Notes: generated from the sequence alone by a model not told the origin. Numbered from the stretch's first letter, positions 30,439 to 40,886 are shown. The stretch is 64,000 bases of DNA from CAWBVG01 sp963792175 (GCA_963792175.1 CAWBVG010000031.1:248001-312000); one strand, 5' to 3'. Numbers and translations are program-made.

Positions 30439-31470
30439 ATGTCTCATACCGTCATCACCTTCGGCGAAATCATGCTGCGCCTCAGCCCGCCCGGGTTCGA
30501 GCGCTTCTTCCAATCGCCCGTGCTGTCGGCGATTTTCGGCGGCGGCGAAGCCAACGTCGCGGCCAGCCTCGCGCACTTCGGGCTGACCAGCCGCTACGTC
30601 ACGCGCCTGCCGAAGCACGCGATCGGCGAGTCGGCGCTGCGGGCGCTGCGGGCGGAGGGGATCGACACGACGCACGTGCTGCGCGGCGGCGATCGCGTCG
30701 GGATCTACTTCGCGGAGAGCGGCGCGAGCCAGCGCGCGTCCACGGTCGTCTACGATCGCGCGCACTCCTCGATCAGCGAACTGGATCCGGCGGCGGTGCC
30801 CTGGGACACCGTGATGCAAGGCGCCTCGTGGTTTCACGTCACCGGCATCACGCCCGCCCTCGGCACGAACTGCGCGGAGGCGACCGCCCACGCGATTGCC
30901 GCGGCCAAACGGGCGGGCGCCCGCGTCAGCGTCGACCTCAACTACCGCAAGAAGCTGTGGACCGAGGCGCAGGCGCAGGCGACGATGCGGCCGCTGATGC
31001 GCGACGTCGACGTCGTCGTCGCCAACGAAGAAGACCTGCAGGCGGTGCTCGGCGTGCCGGTGGCGGGCGCGGACGTGACCGGCGGCTCGCTGGACGTCGC
31101 GGGGTATCGCGCCGCGGCCGAGCGCGTCACGCGCGAGTTCGGCCCGGCGCAGGTCGCGATCACCTTGCGCGAGAGCCTGTCGGCGAGCGACAACGGCTGG
31201 AGCGCCGTGCTGTGGGACGCGAACACGAAGACGATGCATCAGAGCCAGCGCTATGTCGTCCGGCTGGTCGATCGCATCGGCGGCGGCGACAGCTTCGCGG
31301 CGGGCCTGATTTTCGCGACGCTGGCCGGGCGCCCGCTCGATGCGGCGCTGCGGTTCGCGGTGGCGGCCAGCGCCCTCAAACAGACGATCCCCGGCGACTT
31401 CAATCGCGTGACGGTGGCCGAAGTCGACGCGCTGGCCGCGGGGGACGCGTCGGGCCGCGTGCAGCGCTAG
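30439..31470 (+). CDS. kdgK: 2-dehydro-3-deoxygluconokinase
   Basis: PfkB-family kinase phosphorylating KDG to KDPG. The 343-residue chain begins HTVITFGEIMLRLSPPGFER. GGGEANVAASLAHFGL is the N-terminal PfkB motif, with RVSVDLNYRKKLWTEAQA and ANEEDLQAVLGV in the middle. VDRIGGGDSFAAGLIFATLA (catalytic Asp in GGGDS) is the C-terminal motif. The frame is intact. It joins the mannonate and altronate routes to Eda. The ATG lies immediately after the heptamer satellite, so the repeat forms its 5' leader or a barrier after eda. Confidence 0.95.
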   Translation: MSHTVITFGEIMLRLSPPGFERFFQSPVLSAIFGGGEANVAASLAHFGLTSRYVTRLPKHAIGESALRALRAEGIDTTHVLRGGDRVGIYFAESGASQRASTVVYDRAHSSISELDPAAVPWDTVMQGASWFHVTGITPALGTNCAEATAHAIAAAKRAGARVSVDLNYRKKLWTEAQAQATMRPLMRDVDVVVANEEDLQAVLGVPVAGADVTGGSLDVAGYRAAAERVTREFGPAQVAITLRESLSASDNGWSAVLWDANTKTMHQSQRYVVRLVDRIGGGDSFAAGLIFATLAGRPLDAALRFAVAASALKQTIPGDFNRVTVAEVDALAAGDASGRVQR

Positions 31471-31486
31471 CCGACGGCTCCTCACG

Positions 31487-31572
31487 AAGCCACGATGGAA
31501 GACGAAGATCACGAAGAATCTTTTGTCACAATCCGTTTTTCGTGATCTTCGTACTTTCGAGCCTTCGTGATG
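31487..31572. repeat. ACGAAGATCACGAA hairpin satellite
   Basis: Perfect 14-base arms ACGAAGATCACGAA (31502-31515) and TTCGTGATCTTCGT (31539-31552), in a tract that continues with CTTTCGAGCCTTCGTGATG. It lies after kdgK and could terminate the sugar operon; TTTTGTC and CCGTTTTTC occur within the loop rather than after the stem. Confidence 0.7.
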
Positions 31573-31582
31573 ACCCGTCCTC

Positions 31583-32770
31583 GTGATCACTCGTACCGTC
31601 TCGCCACGCGAGGGAACCGCGGTCGCGGTCCTGGCGGGCATCAGCCTGTCCCATCTGCTCAACGACACGGTGCAGGCGTTGGTCCCAGCCATCTATCCGA
31701 TGCTGAAGGCGGCGTTTTCGCTCAGCTTCGCCCAGGTCGGGTTGATGACGCTGGCACAGCAGCTGACCGCTTCGGTGCTGCAGCCGCTCGTCGGGTTGTA
31801 CACCGACCGCCGTCCGATGCCGTACTCGCTCGTGGTCGGCATGACGTTCACGCTCGTCGGCCTGCTGCTGCTGTCGGCGGCGCCGACCTTCGGGATCATC
31901 CTCGCGGCCGCGTTGCTGATGGGCATCGGCTCGGCGGTGTTCCATCCAGAGTCGTCGCGTGTGGCGCGGATGGCGTCGGGCGGCCGGCACGGCCTGGCGC
32001 AATCGGTGTTTCAGGTGGGCGGCAACATCGGCACGTCGTTCGGTCCATTGCTGGGCGCCTTCCTGGTGCTGCCGCGCGGGCAGGGGAGCATCGCGTGGTG
32101 CGCCCTGCTGGCCCTCGCGGGGATGGCTGTCTTGTGGAAGATCGGCGGATGGCATCGAGCGTGGCGGGCGCGCGTGCTGACCGCTCCACCGGTGTCCGCG
32201 TCACGACCGCGCGTGCAGGTTTCGCCGCGCCGCGTCGGCTGGTCGCTGGCGATTCTCGCGGCGCTCATCTTCTCGAAGTACTTTTATCTGGCGAGCCTGA
32301 GCAGCTACTACACGTTCTATCTGATCGAGAAGTTTCACCTGTCGGTTCGGACGGCTCAGCTCCAGTTGTTCGTGTTCCTTGCGGCTGTCGCCGTCGGTAC
32401 CATCCTCGGCGGGCCGATCGGCGATCGGATCGGCCGCAAGCTGGTGATCTGGGTATCCATTCTGGGGGTCCTTCCGTTCACCCTGCTGCTACCGTATGCG
32501 TCGCTGTTCTGGACACCGGTGCTGGCGATCGTCATCGGCCTGATCCTGGCGTCCGCGTTCTCGGCGATCGTCGTCTTCGCGCAGGAACTGGTGCCTGGAC
32601 GCGTCGGGCTCATCTCCGGCGTGTTCTTCGGGTTTGCCTTCGGCATGGGCGGCATCGGGGCCGCGGTCCTCGGCCAGATGGCCGACGTCGTCGGCATCGA
32701 GGCGGTCTATCGGCTGTGCGCGTTTCTTCCGGCGATCGGCCTGCTTGCCGCGTTTCTTCCTGATGTCTGA
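31583..32770 (+). CDS. MFS transporter, fosmidomycin-resistance (Fsr) type
   Basis: Twelve-helix efflux carrier of 395 residues, intact. GISLSHLLNDTVQALVPAIY, LMTLAQQLTASVLQPLVGLY and GIGSAVFHPESSRVARMASG are close to Fsr-family proteins, as are FQVGGNIGTSFGPLLGAFLV and LGGPIGDRIGRKLVIWVSIL. It starts at GTG 31583 inside the end of a satellite. It is not obviously part of the sugar operon. Family members export small drugs or metabolites; the substrate here is unknown. Confidence 0.85.
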   Translation: MITRTVSPREGTAVAVLAGISLSHLLNDTVQALVPAIYPMLKAAFSLSFAQVGLMTLAQQLTASVLQPLVGLYTDRRPMPYSLVVGMTFTLVGLLLLSAAPTFGIILAAALLMGIGSAVFHPESSRVARMASGGRHGLAQSVFQVGGNIGTSFGPLLGAFLVLPRGQGSIAWCALLALAGMAVLWKIGGWHRAWRARVLTAPPVSASRPRVQVSPRRVGWSLAILAALIFSKYFYLASLSSYYTFYLIEKFHLSVRTAQLQLFVFLAAVAVGTILGGPIGDRIGRKLVIWVSILGVLPFTLLLPYASLFWTPVLAIVIGLILASAFSAIVVFAQELVPGRVGLISGVFFGFAFGMGGIGAAVLGQMADVVGIEAVYRLCAFLPAIGLLAAFLPDV

Positions 32771-32800
32771 GACTGCATTGCGGAATCATCGGCGGCGGTG

Positions 32801-34334
32801 ATGGACAGCCTCCTGCGAGAGATTCTCGCCAGCCGCGTCTACGAGGTCGTCAACGAGACGGCGCTGGACGTCGCGCCGCGGCTGTCGCGGCGTCTCGATA
32901 ACCACGTGCTGTTGAAGCGCGAGGACACGCAGCCGATCTTCAGCTTCAAGATCCGCGGCGCGTACAACCGGATTGCGCGGCTGACTCCCGAAGAGCGGAG
33001 CCGCGGCGTCATCGCCGCCAGCGCCGGGAATCACGCGCAGGGCGTCGCCTTTTCCGCGCGCCGGCTGGGCATCCGCGCCGTCATCGTCATGCCGCGGACG
33101 ACGCCGGAGATCAAGGTTGACGCGGTCAAGGCGCTCGGCGCCGAGGTCGTGCTCGTGGGCGACCGCTATGCCGAGGCGCAGCAGCACGCGGAGCGGCTGG
33201 CGAGCGAGACCGGCCTCGTCTTCGTCCACCCGTTCGACGATCCGCTGGTCATCGCCGGACAGGGGACGGTCGCGGTGGAACTGCTGCGTCAGGCTCCCGC
33301 GGATCTATCTGCGGTGTTTGTTCCGGTCGGCGGGGGAGGCCTGATTGCCGGCATCGCCTCGTACGTGAAGGCGCTGCGGCCGGACATCGACGTCTTCGGC
33401 GTCGAGCCATTCGAGGCCGACGCGATGGCGTGCTCGATCGAGGCCGGCCGCCGCGTGCGCCTGGACGACGTCGGCATTTTCGTTGACGGCGTCGCGGTGC
33501 AGCAGGTCGGCGCGCACACCTTTCCGATCGCGCAGGCCACCGTGACGGAGGTCCTGCGCGTCAGCAACGACGAGGTGTGTGCGGCGATCAAGGACATCTT
33601 CGACGATACCCGGACGATCGTCGAGCCGGCGGGCGCCCTGGCACTGGCGGGCCTGAAGTCGTACGTGACCGCGCGCGGCGTGCGCGGACAGCCGGCTGGC
33701 CGCCGTGTTGAGCGGCGCAAACATGAACTTCGACCGGCTGCGCTTCGTCGCGGAGCGCGCGGAGCTCGGCGAAGGCCGCGAAGCGCTGCTCGCGGTGACG
33801 ATTCCGGAGCGGCCCGGCGCCTTTCGGGCTTTCTGCGCCGCGCTCGGCGCGTGCGTCGTCACCGAGTTCAACTATCGGCTCAGCGGACGGGACCAGGCGG
33901 AGATCTTCGTCGGCATCGCGACCGCGACGCGGCACGATGGCGACGAGCTCGCCGCGCGGCTGCGTGAGCAGGGCTACGAGACGGCGGATTTGTCCGGCAA
34001 CGAAACGGCGAAGCTGCACGTGCGGCACATGGTGGGCGGGCGCACGCCGCACGTCGGCGCGGAGCGCCTGTGCCGCTTCGAGTTCCCCGAGCGTCCGGGC
34101 GCGCTGATGCAGTTCCTCGACACGCTCGGCGGACGCTGGAACATCAGCCTGTTTCACTACCGCAACCACGGCGCCGATTTCGGACGGGTGCTCGCGGCGT
34201 TCGAAGTGCCGGACGGCGAGCGCGGCGCCTTCGATGCGTTCCTGTCAGGACTGGGCTACCACTACACCGTCGAAGAAGGGAACGAAGCCTACCGGCGGTT
34301 CCTCGGTCCACCTTCGCGCCCGGCGAACTCGTAG
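32801..34334 (+). CDS. ilvA: threonine dehydratase, biosynthetic (two ACT-like domains), one frameshift
   Basis: PLP enzyme deaminating threonine to 2-oxobutyrate, first step of isoleucine synthesis. LLKREDTQPIFSFKIRGAYN carries the PLP-Lys, followed by GVIAASAGNHAQGVAFSARR, PVGGGGLIAGIASYVKAL and DDTRTIVEPAGALALAG. The C-terminus has paired ACT-like regulatory repeats (AVTIPERPGAFRAFCAALGA, CRFEFPERPGALMQFLDTLG), which mark the feedback-inhibited long form. One extra C near 33695 breaks the frame; repaired it reads RLAAVLSGANMNFDRLRFVA. After the usual end AYRRFLG the frame continues into a GTCCACCTTCGCG hairpin repeat, adding PPSRPANS. Confidence 0.95.
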
Positions 34335-34362
34335 CGCTTCGGTGGACAAGCCCCTCTGGGGC
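34306..34362. repeat. GTCCACC...GGTGGAC hairpin repeat overlapping ilvA end
   Basis: GGTCCACCTTCGCGCC and GTAGCGCTTCGGTGGAC are inverted. The repeat supplies the last eight codons and the stop of ilvA. It resembles the hairpin at 20825-20870. Confidence 0.7.
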
Positions 34363-34917
34363 CTATTTCTTAGCGGGCACGCTGCAGCGCGCGGGACTGT
34401 CCGCGGGTCCCTTGTCGCGATAGACCTCGTGGCAATTCGAACAGGCGTCGGCCAGATCGTTGGTGGCGTCCGACACCTTCTCCTGGTTCCTGGTGTGCGC
34501 GGCTTCGAGCACCGCCAGGCCGGCCTTGCGCATGTCGCGCGCGAACTTCTGAAAATCCGGCTGTCGTGACGGGACCGGCTTGCCGTTCTGGCACAGGCGG
34601 CCGGGCGTCAGGAGCAGATCGACGCCGTCGGTGAGCGCAATCGCGGCGTTCTCGACGACCTCCCACCCGGTATAGGCGCCGCCGTAGGTGTCGGTGGCGG
34701 TACCCGTCGACTCCGTCTTCTTTTTCGGCGCGCCGGGGTCGTTCTTCTGCACGTCGAAGATCAGATTCGAGTTCGGGAAATAGATGCCGCGCATCACCTG
34801 CGCGAGCGTCCCGGCCGGCTTGACGACGGCCCGAGCCTGCGGCCTGGCGGTGGGCGACTGGGCGACAACCGCGGCGGAGGCGAGCGCGGCGGCCACGACG
34901 GTTCCAAGAATTCTCAT
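34363..34917 (-). CDS. c-type cytochrome, cytochrome c'-like
   Basis: A 184-residue exported haem protein. The signal is MRILGTVVAAALASAAVVAQ. The body is mainly helical (TLAQVMRGIYFPNSNLIFDV, WEVVENAAIALTDGVDLL, FQKFARDMRKAGLAVLEAAH). The single haem site CSNCH is at residues 159-163, followed by EVYRDKGPAD. A four-helix bundle with the CxxCH near the C-terminus is the cytochrome c' layout. The role, electron transfer or gas/ligand sensing, is undetermined. It is convergent with ilvA and stands alone. Confidence 0.85.
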   Translation of the reverse strand: MRILGTVVAAALASAAVVAQSPTARPQARAVVKPAGTLAQVMRGIYFPNSNLIFDVQKNDPGAPKKKTESTGTATDTYGGAYTGWEVVENAAIALTDGVDLLLTPGRLCQNGKPVPSRQPDFQKFARDMRKAGLAVLEAAHTRNQEKVSDATNDLADACSNCHEVYRDKGPADSPARCSVPAKK

Positions 34918-35261
34918 AACGGCATTCTAGCGACGAAGAAGTCGCCGGCGCGACGAGCGCGTATCCTCTGACTTCTCCACGAATGGCTCAGACAAAAGTC
35001 CTCTGCCACGGCGCGCGATAGTCGCCGGATCTGGCGGAAAGATGAGCAACGGCCACGCGCGACGTGGACATCGCATCAGGCTTTGGTGAAAACCGCTGCT
35101 CCTGCATTGAGCAATTCCTCGACAGGCCGGTTAGAAGATGACCATGGATTATTGGTTCAGTTCCTGCACCTTGGTCGCGCGCGCAATAGGTGACACGTGC
35201 GGAGTCGATGTGACATCGACGTTGTTCCTATTGTTTCTTTCATTTTCACGAGGATTTACGC
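34918..35261. other. intergenic, divergent promoter region without a clear gene
   Basis: 344 bases between the cytochrome and siderophore receptor genes. There is no credible ORF. The last 60 bases before the receptor are T-rich (TTGTTCCTATTGTTTCTTTC) with a CGAGGA ribosome site. I see no convincing Fur box. Confidence 0.5.
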
Positions 35262-37826
35262 ATGAAGCGACGATTTCGCGCGGCCGCACCGCCGCGCCGG
35301 TTCCGCCGGCAATCTCATTGGGCGGTGATGTTGGGTACGGCGCTGGCGGCGTCGACGACGGCTGGAGTCCAGCCGGCGCGCAGCCGCCGGGGCGAGCCAG
35401 GGCGCTCAGGCGTCGGGTACCGCCGCGCAGGATTCGCGGCAGCTTCAATTCCAGATCGCGGCAGGTCCGCTGGACGCGGCGGTGGCGGAATACCAGCGTG
35501 TCACCGGCCTCAAGGTTGTCCTTGCGGATCCCCGGATTGGATCGGTGCAGTCCTCGGGCGCCGCCGGCACGCTGACGCCGGCTGCGCGCGATGGACGCGC
35601 TGCTGTCGGGCACCGCGGTGCGCGCGACGTTCGGTCCGGAGGGGATTCGTCTCGACATTCGCGGCGTCTCGGAGTTCGTCGCTGTCGAGGGACAGCCCGC
35701 GAAAGTGGCCGGGCCCAAGTACAGCCAGACACTGCGCGATACGCCGCAGACCGTCGCGGTCATTCCACAGCAGGTCTACCAGGAGCAGAACGCGACGTCG
35801 CTTCGCGAGGTGCTGCGTAACACGCCTGGTATCACGATGAGCATCGGCGAAGGCGGCAGCGGCGGCACCTCGTCCGGCGACAACGTGCTGATCCGCGGGT
35901 TCAGCGCGCGCAACGACATCTACGTCGATGGCGCTCGCGATGTCGGGCTGATCAGCCGCGACGCCTTCAATACCGAAGTCGTGGAAGTCGCGAAGGGCCC
36001 GTCGTCGGTCACGACCGGGCGCGGATCGACCGGCGGATCGATCAATCTCGTCAGCAAGGTCGCTGGTCCCCAGGACTTCACCACGTTTCGCCTCGGCGGC
36101 GGCAGCGCGGATTACAAGCGGACGACGCTCGACGTGAACCACCGGATGACGAGCACGGTCGCGTTCCGGTTCAACGGGATGTGGCAGGACACCGGTTATG
36201 CCGGACGTGATGTCGCCAAGTACAAGAGCTGGGGCCTCGCGCCCTCCCTGGTCGTCGGCATGGGGAAGCCGACGCAGCTCACGTTGAACTTCTCGCACAT
36301 GCAGCAGAACAACGTCCCTGACTGGGGGATTCCGACGCTGCTGCCGGACGTCGCCATCAATCGCGGGATCACGGTCAACGATCTGAACTTCAGCAACTTC
36401 TACGGGATCGCGTCGCGCGACTACGAAGACACGACGTCCGACCTCGGCACGGTGACGCTCGATCACAAGTTCAACCGGACGTCTGAGCCTTCGCAACCTG
36501 ACGCGGTACGGCAAGAACTATCGCGACGCCGTGCTCACGCCGCCGCGGCCGGCGACGTCGGCGGCCGGTCAGGGCCCCGGCGACCCGGGCTACGATCCGG
36601 CCATTGCCCAGATCCGGCGCACCGACACGAAATACCAGTATCGCAACGATCGCATCACCACGAACCAGACGGATCTGTCGTCGGCGTTCAAGACCGGGGC
36701 GGTCCAGCACAGCGCCAACGTCGGCGTCGAGTTTACGCACGACGACCAGCCGACGTACGCGTTCACGGACTCGTTCGCGAACGGTCGGCCGCCGGTCGAC
36801 GATCTGTTCAATCCAACCCCGTTCGCTGCCTATAGCCCGGCGTACGTGAAAACCGGCGCGACGTCACAGGCGGATGCCAACTCGCAGGCCTTGTACGCGT
36901 TCGACACCATCAAGCTGAACAAGCAGTGGCAGGTCGATCTCGGCATCCGGTGGGATCGCGCGGTGGTCGATTACACGACGGTGTCGGCGCCCACGGCGGC
37001 GGCGCCGGCGGGTGTCACGGCGGTGTTCGGCCGCAAGGACACAGCGGTCACGGGTCGCAGCGGCATCGTCTACAAGCCGGTGCAGCGCGGAAGCATCTAT
37101 GCCGCGTACAGCACGTCGTTCACGCCCTCGTTCGACGGCACGCTGGGCCTGCAACTGGCGGCAACCGGCGTGCAAAGCCAGTCGCTCGCACCGGAAAAGA
37201 CCCACAACATCGAGGCCGGGACCAAATGGGACTTGGCGCCAGGTCTCCTGTTCACCGCTGCAGTGTTCGACATGGAGAAGACCAACGCCAAGACGACCGA
37301 CCTGACCGGCGCCACGGTGAACGCTGGCGATCAGGACGTCAAAGGTGTCGAGTTCGGTCTCTCAGGGAACATCACACCGCGGTGGGGAGCGTACGGCGGC
37401 GCGTCGTTCATGAACGGCGAGGTGAAGGGCTCAGGGATTGTTTCAGAGATCGGGGCGCAGCTGCCATACGTGCCGAAAGCGACGCTCAACCTCTGGTCGA
37501 GTTATCGACTGCCGATGGGCCTCACCCTGGGCGGCGGCGCGAACTACAACAGCGGCAACTACTTCAACCAGACCGGGACGTTCAACTTCGTTGCTGGCGG
37601 CACGGCCGCCCAACCGAAGTACGTGCCCAATGCGGCGGCCGTTCAGGCGTTGACGAAGTACTGGATCTTCAACGCCGTCGCGATGTATCAGCTGAACAAG
37701 CACGTCCTCCTGCAGGTGAACGGCACGAACCTGGGGAACGAGAAGTACGCTGACCGCGCCTACGATCGGCACTTCCTGCCCGGGCCGACGCGGCAAGTCG
37801 TGTTCAGCCCGGTCATCACGTTCTGA
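35262..37826 (+). CDS. TonB-dependent siderophore receptor with STN domain (Fiu-like), frameshifted
   Basis: Outer-membrane ferric-siderophore receptor of about 850 residues. A poor signal region (MKRRFRAAAPPRRFRRQSHW, then AVMLGTALAAS) is followed by an STN domain (LQFQIAAGPLDAAVAEYQRV, TGLKVVLADPRIG). The plug reads KYSQTLRDTPQTVAVIPQQV, LREVLRNTPGITMSIGEGGS and NVLIRGFSARNDIYVDGARD. The barrel ends PTRQVVFSPVITF. The STN domain often marks receptors that signal to an anti-sigma factor, but no FecI/FecR pair is visible here. Frame changes lie near 35400, 35585 and 36490. The PiuC-type dioxygenase next door is a typical partner of catecholate receptors of the Fiu class. Confidence 0.88.
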
Positions 37827-37846
37827 GGGCGACTGGCGACGCACGA

Positions 37847-38527
37847 GTGCTCTTACAGATTCCGGAGCTTCTCAACGCCGAGCAGGTGGCGCATGCGCGC
37901 CGCCTGCTCGACGCGGCTGACTGGGTGGACGGTCGCGTCACTGCCGGCCGCCAGTCGGCGCAGGTCAAGGACAATCTACAGCTGCCCGAGGACCATCCAG
38001 TCGCGCACGAGCTCGGCGATCTGATTCTCACCGCACTGCAGAACAGCGCGCTGTTCGCCTCCGCGGCGCTGCCGAACCGCGTGTTTCCGCCGCTGTTCAA
38101 CCTGTATCGCGGCGGGCAGTCGTTTGGGAATCACGTCGACAACGCGATTCGCCAGATCCCAGGCACGCCGCTTCGCATCCGCACCGATCTCTCGGCGACG
38201 CTGTTCCTCGCCGAGCCGCATGAATACGATGGCGGGGAGCTGATTGTCGAGGACACCTACGGAGTGCACCCGGTCAAGCTTCCGGCCGGACACATGGTGC
38301 TCTACCCGGCGAGCAGCCTGCATCGGGTGCAACCGGTGACCAGAGGCGCGCGCCTGGCGTCGTTTTTCTGGATACAGAGCATGGTTCGCGACGACGCCGC
38401 GCGAACCGTGCTGTTCGACCTCGACACGTCGATCCAGCGTCTCAGCGTCGACGTGCCCAACCATCCGTCGATCGTTCAGCTCACCGCCGTGTACCACAAC
38501 CTCGTGCGGCGCTGGTCGGACATCTAG
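37847..38527 (+). CDS. piuC: Fe(II)/2-oxoglutarate PKHD-type hydroxylase
   Basis: A 226-residue intact dioxygenase of the PiuC/YbiX family. The iron ligands are visible: H96 and D98 in SFGNHVDNAIRQIPG, and H159 in SSLHRVQPVTRGARLASFFW, with a 2-oxoglutarate-binding Arg (R169) after it. ATLFLAEPHEYDGGELIVED is also family-typical. It starts at GTG 37847, 20 bases after the receptor stop, so the two genes are likely co-expressed under iron limitation. Homologues are regularly adjacent to Fiu/PiuA receptors; the natural substrate is unknown. Confidence 0.92.
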   Translation: MLLQIPELLNAEQVAHARRLLDAADWVDGRVTAGRQSAQVKDNLQLPEDHPVAHELGDLILTALQNSALFASAALPNRVFPPLFNLYRGGQSFGNHVDNAIRQIPGTPLRIRTDLSATLFLAEPHEYDGGELIVEDTYGVHPVKLPAGHMVLYPASSLHRVQPVTRGARLASFFWIQSMVRDDAARTVLFDLDTSIQRLSVDVPNHPSIVQLTAVYHNLVRRWSDI

Positions 38528-39540
38528 TTTTCGTCGTCAGGCGCGTCCTTCCGCGGGCCCCAGCGTTCGAGCGCTTCCTGAACGGCCGCGCGCATTTCGG
38601 CGCTGCCGACGTACTCGGCCGACGACCGATTCGGATCCAGGTGCTCGCGTACGAATTCGTTCAGAAACTGCGGCTGATACGTCGCGTAGACGACGGTGCC
38701 GAAGCGGAACAAGTCGTAGGCGATCGCTCGGAAGCGGGCGACGCCTTTCTTTTCCCACTGCCGAACCAGATCGAGCCCTTCGTCAGCAATATCTGTCGCC
38801 TCGTGGACATCCTCAGGCATCGGATCGTCGCTCGCCGCCGGCGCTGACAGGCGTACCGCAATCGTGTGACAAAGCACGTGACGGGCCTTGAGCCCGACTT
38901 CCGCAGCGGCGGCATCACCCGCTTCCGCACCATCGACCAGCGCGATCGCCCGCCGGGCCGCTGCGCGAGCCAGCGCGGCCGACTCGGCGGTGTTCTCGAC
39001 GACGCGCGCGCTCGCAAGGTTCGTCAACACGACAGCGAGCAGATACTGCCGGTCGGTGATCCCCGAGGCCTGGTCGTCGTCGAGGATCGCGAGGGCGTCG
39101 GTGAACGCGGCGATCGGTTCGGCGACGGGACGCCCCATGGCCTGGAGCGCCAGTCCGCGATTGTGGCAAGCCATCGCCAGCCGTCTGGGAAAGCGGGCAT
39201 CTGCGGTAAGAGGCAGCGCACGCAGCACATCGATGCCTTCGTCGAACGCAGCGAGGGCATCAACCATCCGGCCGGCGTCGCCCAGTCGAACCAGCGCGTC
39301 CCCGCGATTGAGCAGGCACGCCGCGAGCCCGTAGCGGAGAACGGGGTCGTCATCGATCGGGAGCCCACGCCGCATATCGAGCGCGCGATCGAAGCAGCTC
39401 AGCGCCTCGACAATTGCGGCCTGATCGCCATCATCGAGCCGGCGGATGCCCTGCTTCATCAGCACCGACGCCTGATCGTTGATCGCACGTACCTCAGATG
39501 GATCGAGCGCCTTGGGATCCCGTGTCATGCGCGGCGACAT
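38524..39540 (-). CDS. TPR-like helical repeat protein of unknown function
   Basis: A 338-residue cytoplasmic protein without signal or membrane segment. Several helix pairs follow TPR spacing: IVEALSCFDRALDMRRGLPI, RYGLAACLLNRGDALVRLGD, ALAAFDEGIDVLRALPL, ACHNRGLALQAMGRPVAEPI and AAFTDALAILDDDQASG. The C-terminal part (FVREHLDPNRSSAEYVGSAE) is unrecognised. It converges on piuC with a 4-base overlap and is divergent from the peptide export operon at 39773. I think it belongs to that system by position only. Start ATG 39540 or 39528. Confidence 0.7.
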   Translation of the reverse strand: MSPRMTRDPKALDPSEVRAINDQASVLMKQGIRRLDDGDQAAIVEALSCFDRALDMRRGLPIDDDPVLRYGLAACLLNRGDALVRLGDAGRMVDALAAFDEGIDVLRALPLTADARFPRRLAMACHNRGLALQAMGRPVAEPIAAFTDALAILDDDQASGITDRQYLLAVVLTNLASARVVENTAESAALARAAARRAIALVDGAEAGDAAAAEVGLKARHVLCHTIAVRLSAPAASDDPMPEDVHEATDIADEGLDLVRQWEKKGVARFRAIAYDLFRFGTVVYATYQPQFLNEFVREHLDPNRSSAEYVGSAEMRAAVQEALERWGPRKDAPDDEN

Positions 39541-39772
39541 TGTACCCGGCCGTCTGACGTGATGAGGTGGGACCCAACGGACCGGCGACCGAAAGCCAAC
39601 CCATGCTGAATGTCGGCGAAGTCGACGGCCGGATCGAAGTCAAGCATCCAGGATAGAAGCCAGTCCGCCCGGGGCGGCTTTCCGAGTCGGAAAGGACACT
39701 GCACTGAGGGGAAGTTTCGAGCAGGTTCGGGCCGGCCAGCGTCGGTGCGCACACGTATCATAGTCGCGACCC
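39541..39772. promoter_or_regulatory. divergent promoter region of the peptide export operon
   Basis: 232 bases with no convincing ORF between the TPR protein and the PpiC-related gene. An inverted repeat CCGCCCGGGGCGG lies near 39663 and CTTTCCGAGTCGGAAAG near 39677. TATCAT about 20 bases before the start is a possible -10 element. I find no GG-N10-GC sigma-54 element here. Confidence 0.4.
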
Positions 39773-40886
39773 ATGCTGGCCGAATTCTGGGCTCGCCAGG
39801 CATTCTCGATCCGCGACGTCGATTTCTCGTGGCTCGACGTCGCCCTCGGCGCCATGACGCGCGGACAGTGGCCCGCCTTCGAGCAGCGGCTGGCACAAGG
39901 GCTCGCGTGCATCGCGCGCGCCGAGGCCGAAGACGCGTTGCCTTCGGAGGAGGCGCTCGACGCCGCCGCCACGGCGTTTCGCTACGACCGCGATCTGATC
40001 GCCGCGGCCGATGTGAACGCGTGGCTCGAGCGCACCGGGATTCCCGCTGACGACTGGGTCGCCTACCTGAATCGACACCTGTTGAGAGATCAATGGTCTG
40101 ACGATCTCGACGACATCCTCGATCGGTTCTCACCATCGGTTCGGCAATTGTTGGCGGCGGCGGTTGCGGAAGGCATCTGTTCCGGCAGCTTCGACACGTT
40201 CTCGGAGGCTCTCGCCGGGCGGGCCGCATTCGTCTTCGAGAACGATCCGGAACAGTTTCATCGAGTCTGCGTGGGCCGCGAGGCGCCGGCTTCGGTCGCC
40301 GCACCGGTCGCACGTCTCGCGCAAACGCACGCGCATTGGTGCTCGATGCAGCCCGCCGCGGAGATCTCGTGCGCGGCTGGCGATGGTGCTGCAGATCGAA
40401 TCGGCCTTCACCCCGCTGATCGAGGGTATTGCGGCAAACGGCCGCCTGCATGAGATCGTCGACGCGAACCGGCTGGAGTGGATGCGTCTCGAGCTGGAAA
40501 CCGTATCGTTCCCGATGGAAACGGCGGCTCGCGAGGCGATCCTGTGCGTTCGCGAGGACGGCCTCACGCTGTACGACGTCGCGGCGCTGTCGCGTCGCGC
40601 GGTGGGCCGCAGGGCCGTCGCGCTGGTCGACATCGATCCTGAGCATCGCGATCGATTGCTCGCGGCGGAACCGGGCCGTGTCGTCGGACCGCTGGCGGTT
40701 GGCGATCACTTCGAGGTGACGGCTCTCGTCAGCCGCTCACCGGCGACGCTCGCCGATCCAGCGGTTGCCACGCGCGCCCGGCAGACGCTCGTCGACGTGA
40801 CGATTCAGCGCGCCATCCGCGATCACGTCACCCAACCGGCTATGCTATCCTCCGGCTCACATTCCACAGGCGGCGAGGCGGTTTGA
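39773..40886 (+). CDS. PpiC-related putative peptide maturation protein, one frameshift
   Basis: About 370 residues, no signal peptide. The helical N-terminus (FWARQAFSIRDVDFSWLDVA, WLERTGIPADDWVAYLNRHL, RQLLAAAVAEGICSGSFDTF) resembles the chaperone part of parvulin-type proteins. The C-terminus (LLAAEPGRVVGPLAVGDHFE, then LADPAVATRARQTLVDVTIQ) resembles the second half of a PpiC rotamase domain, without a clear full active site. I recall a family of PpiC-related proteins, described as putative peptide maturation proteins, next to C39-type exporters; this gene has that context. The frame changes near 40375. Its stop TGA overlaps the exporter's TTG start (TTGA), indicating coupling. Confidence 0.65.

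Noticed and set aside
34918..35261. Fur box ahead of the siderophore receptor
   Set aside because: The T-rich leader has no GATAAT-type hexamer array that I can defend.
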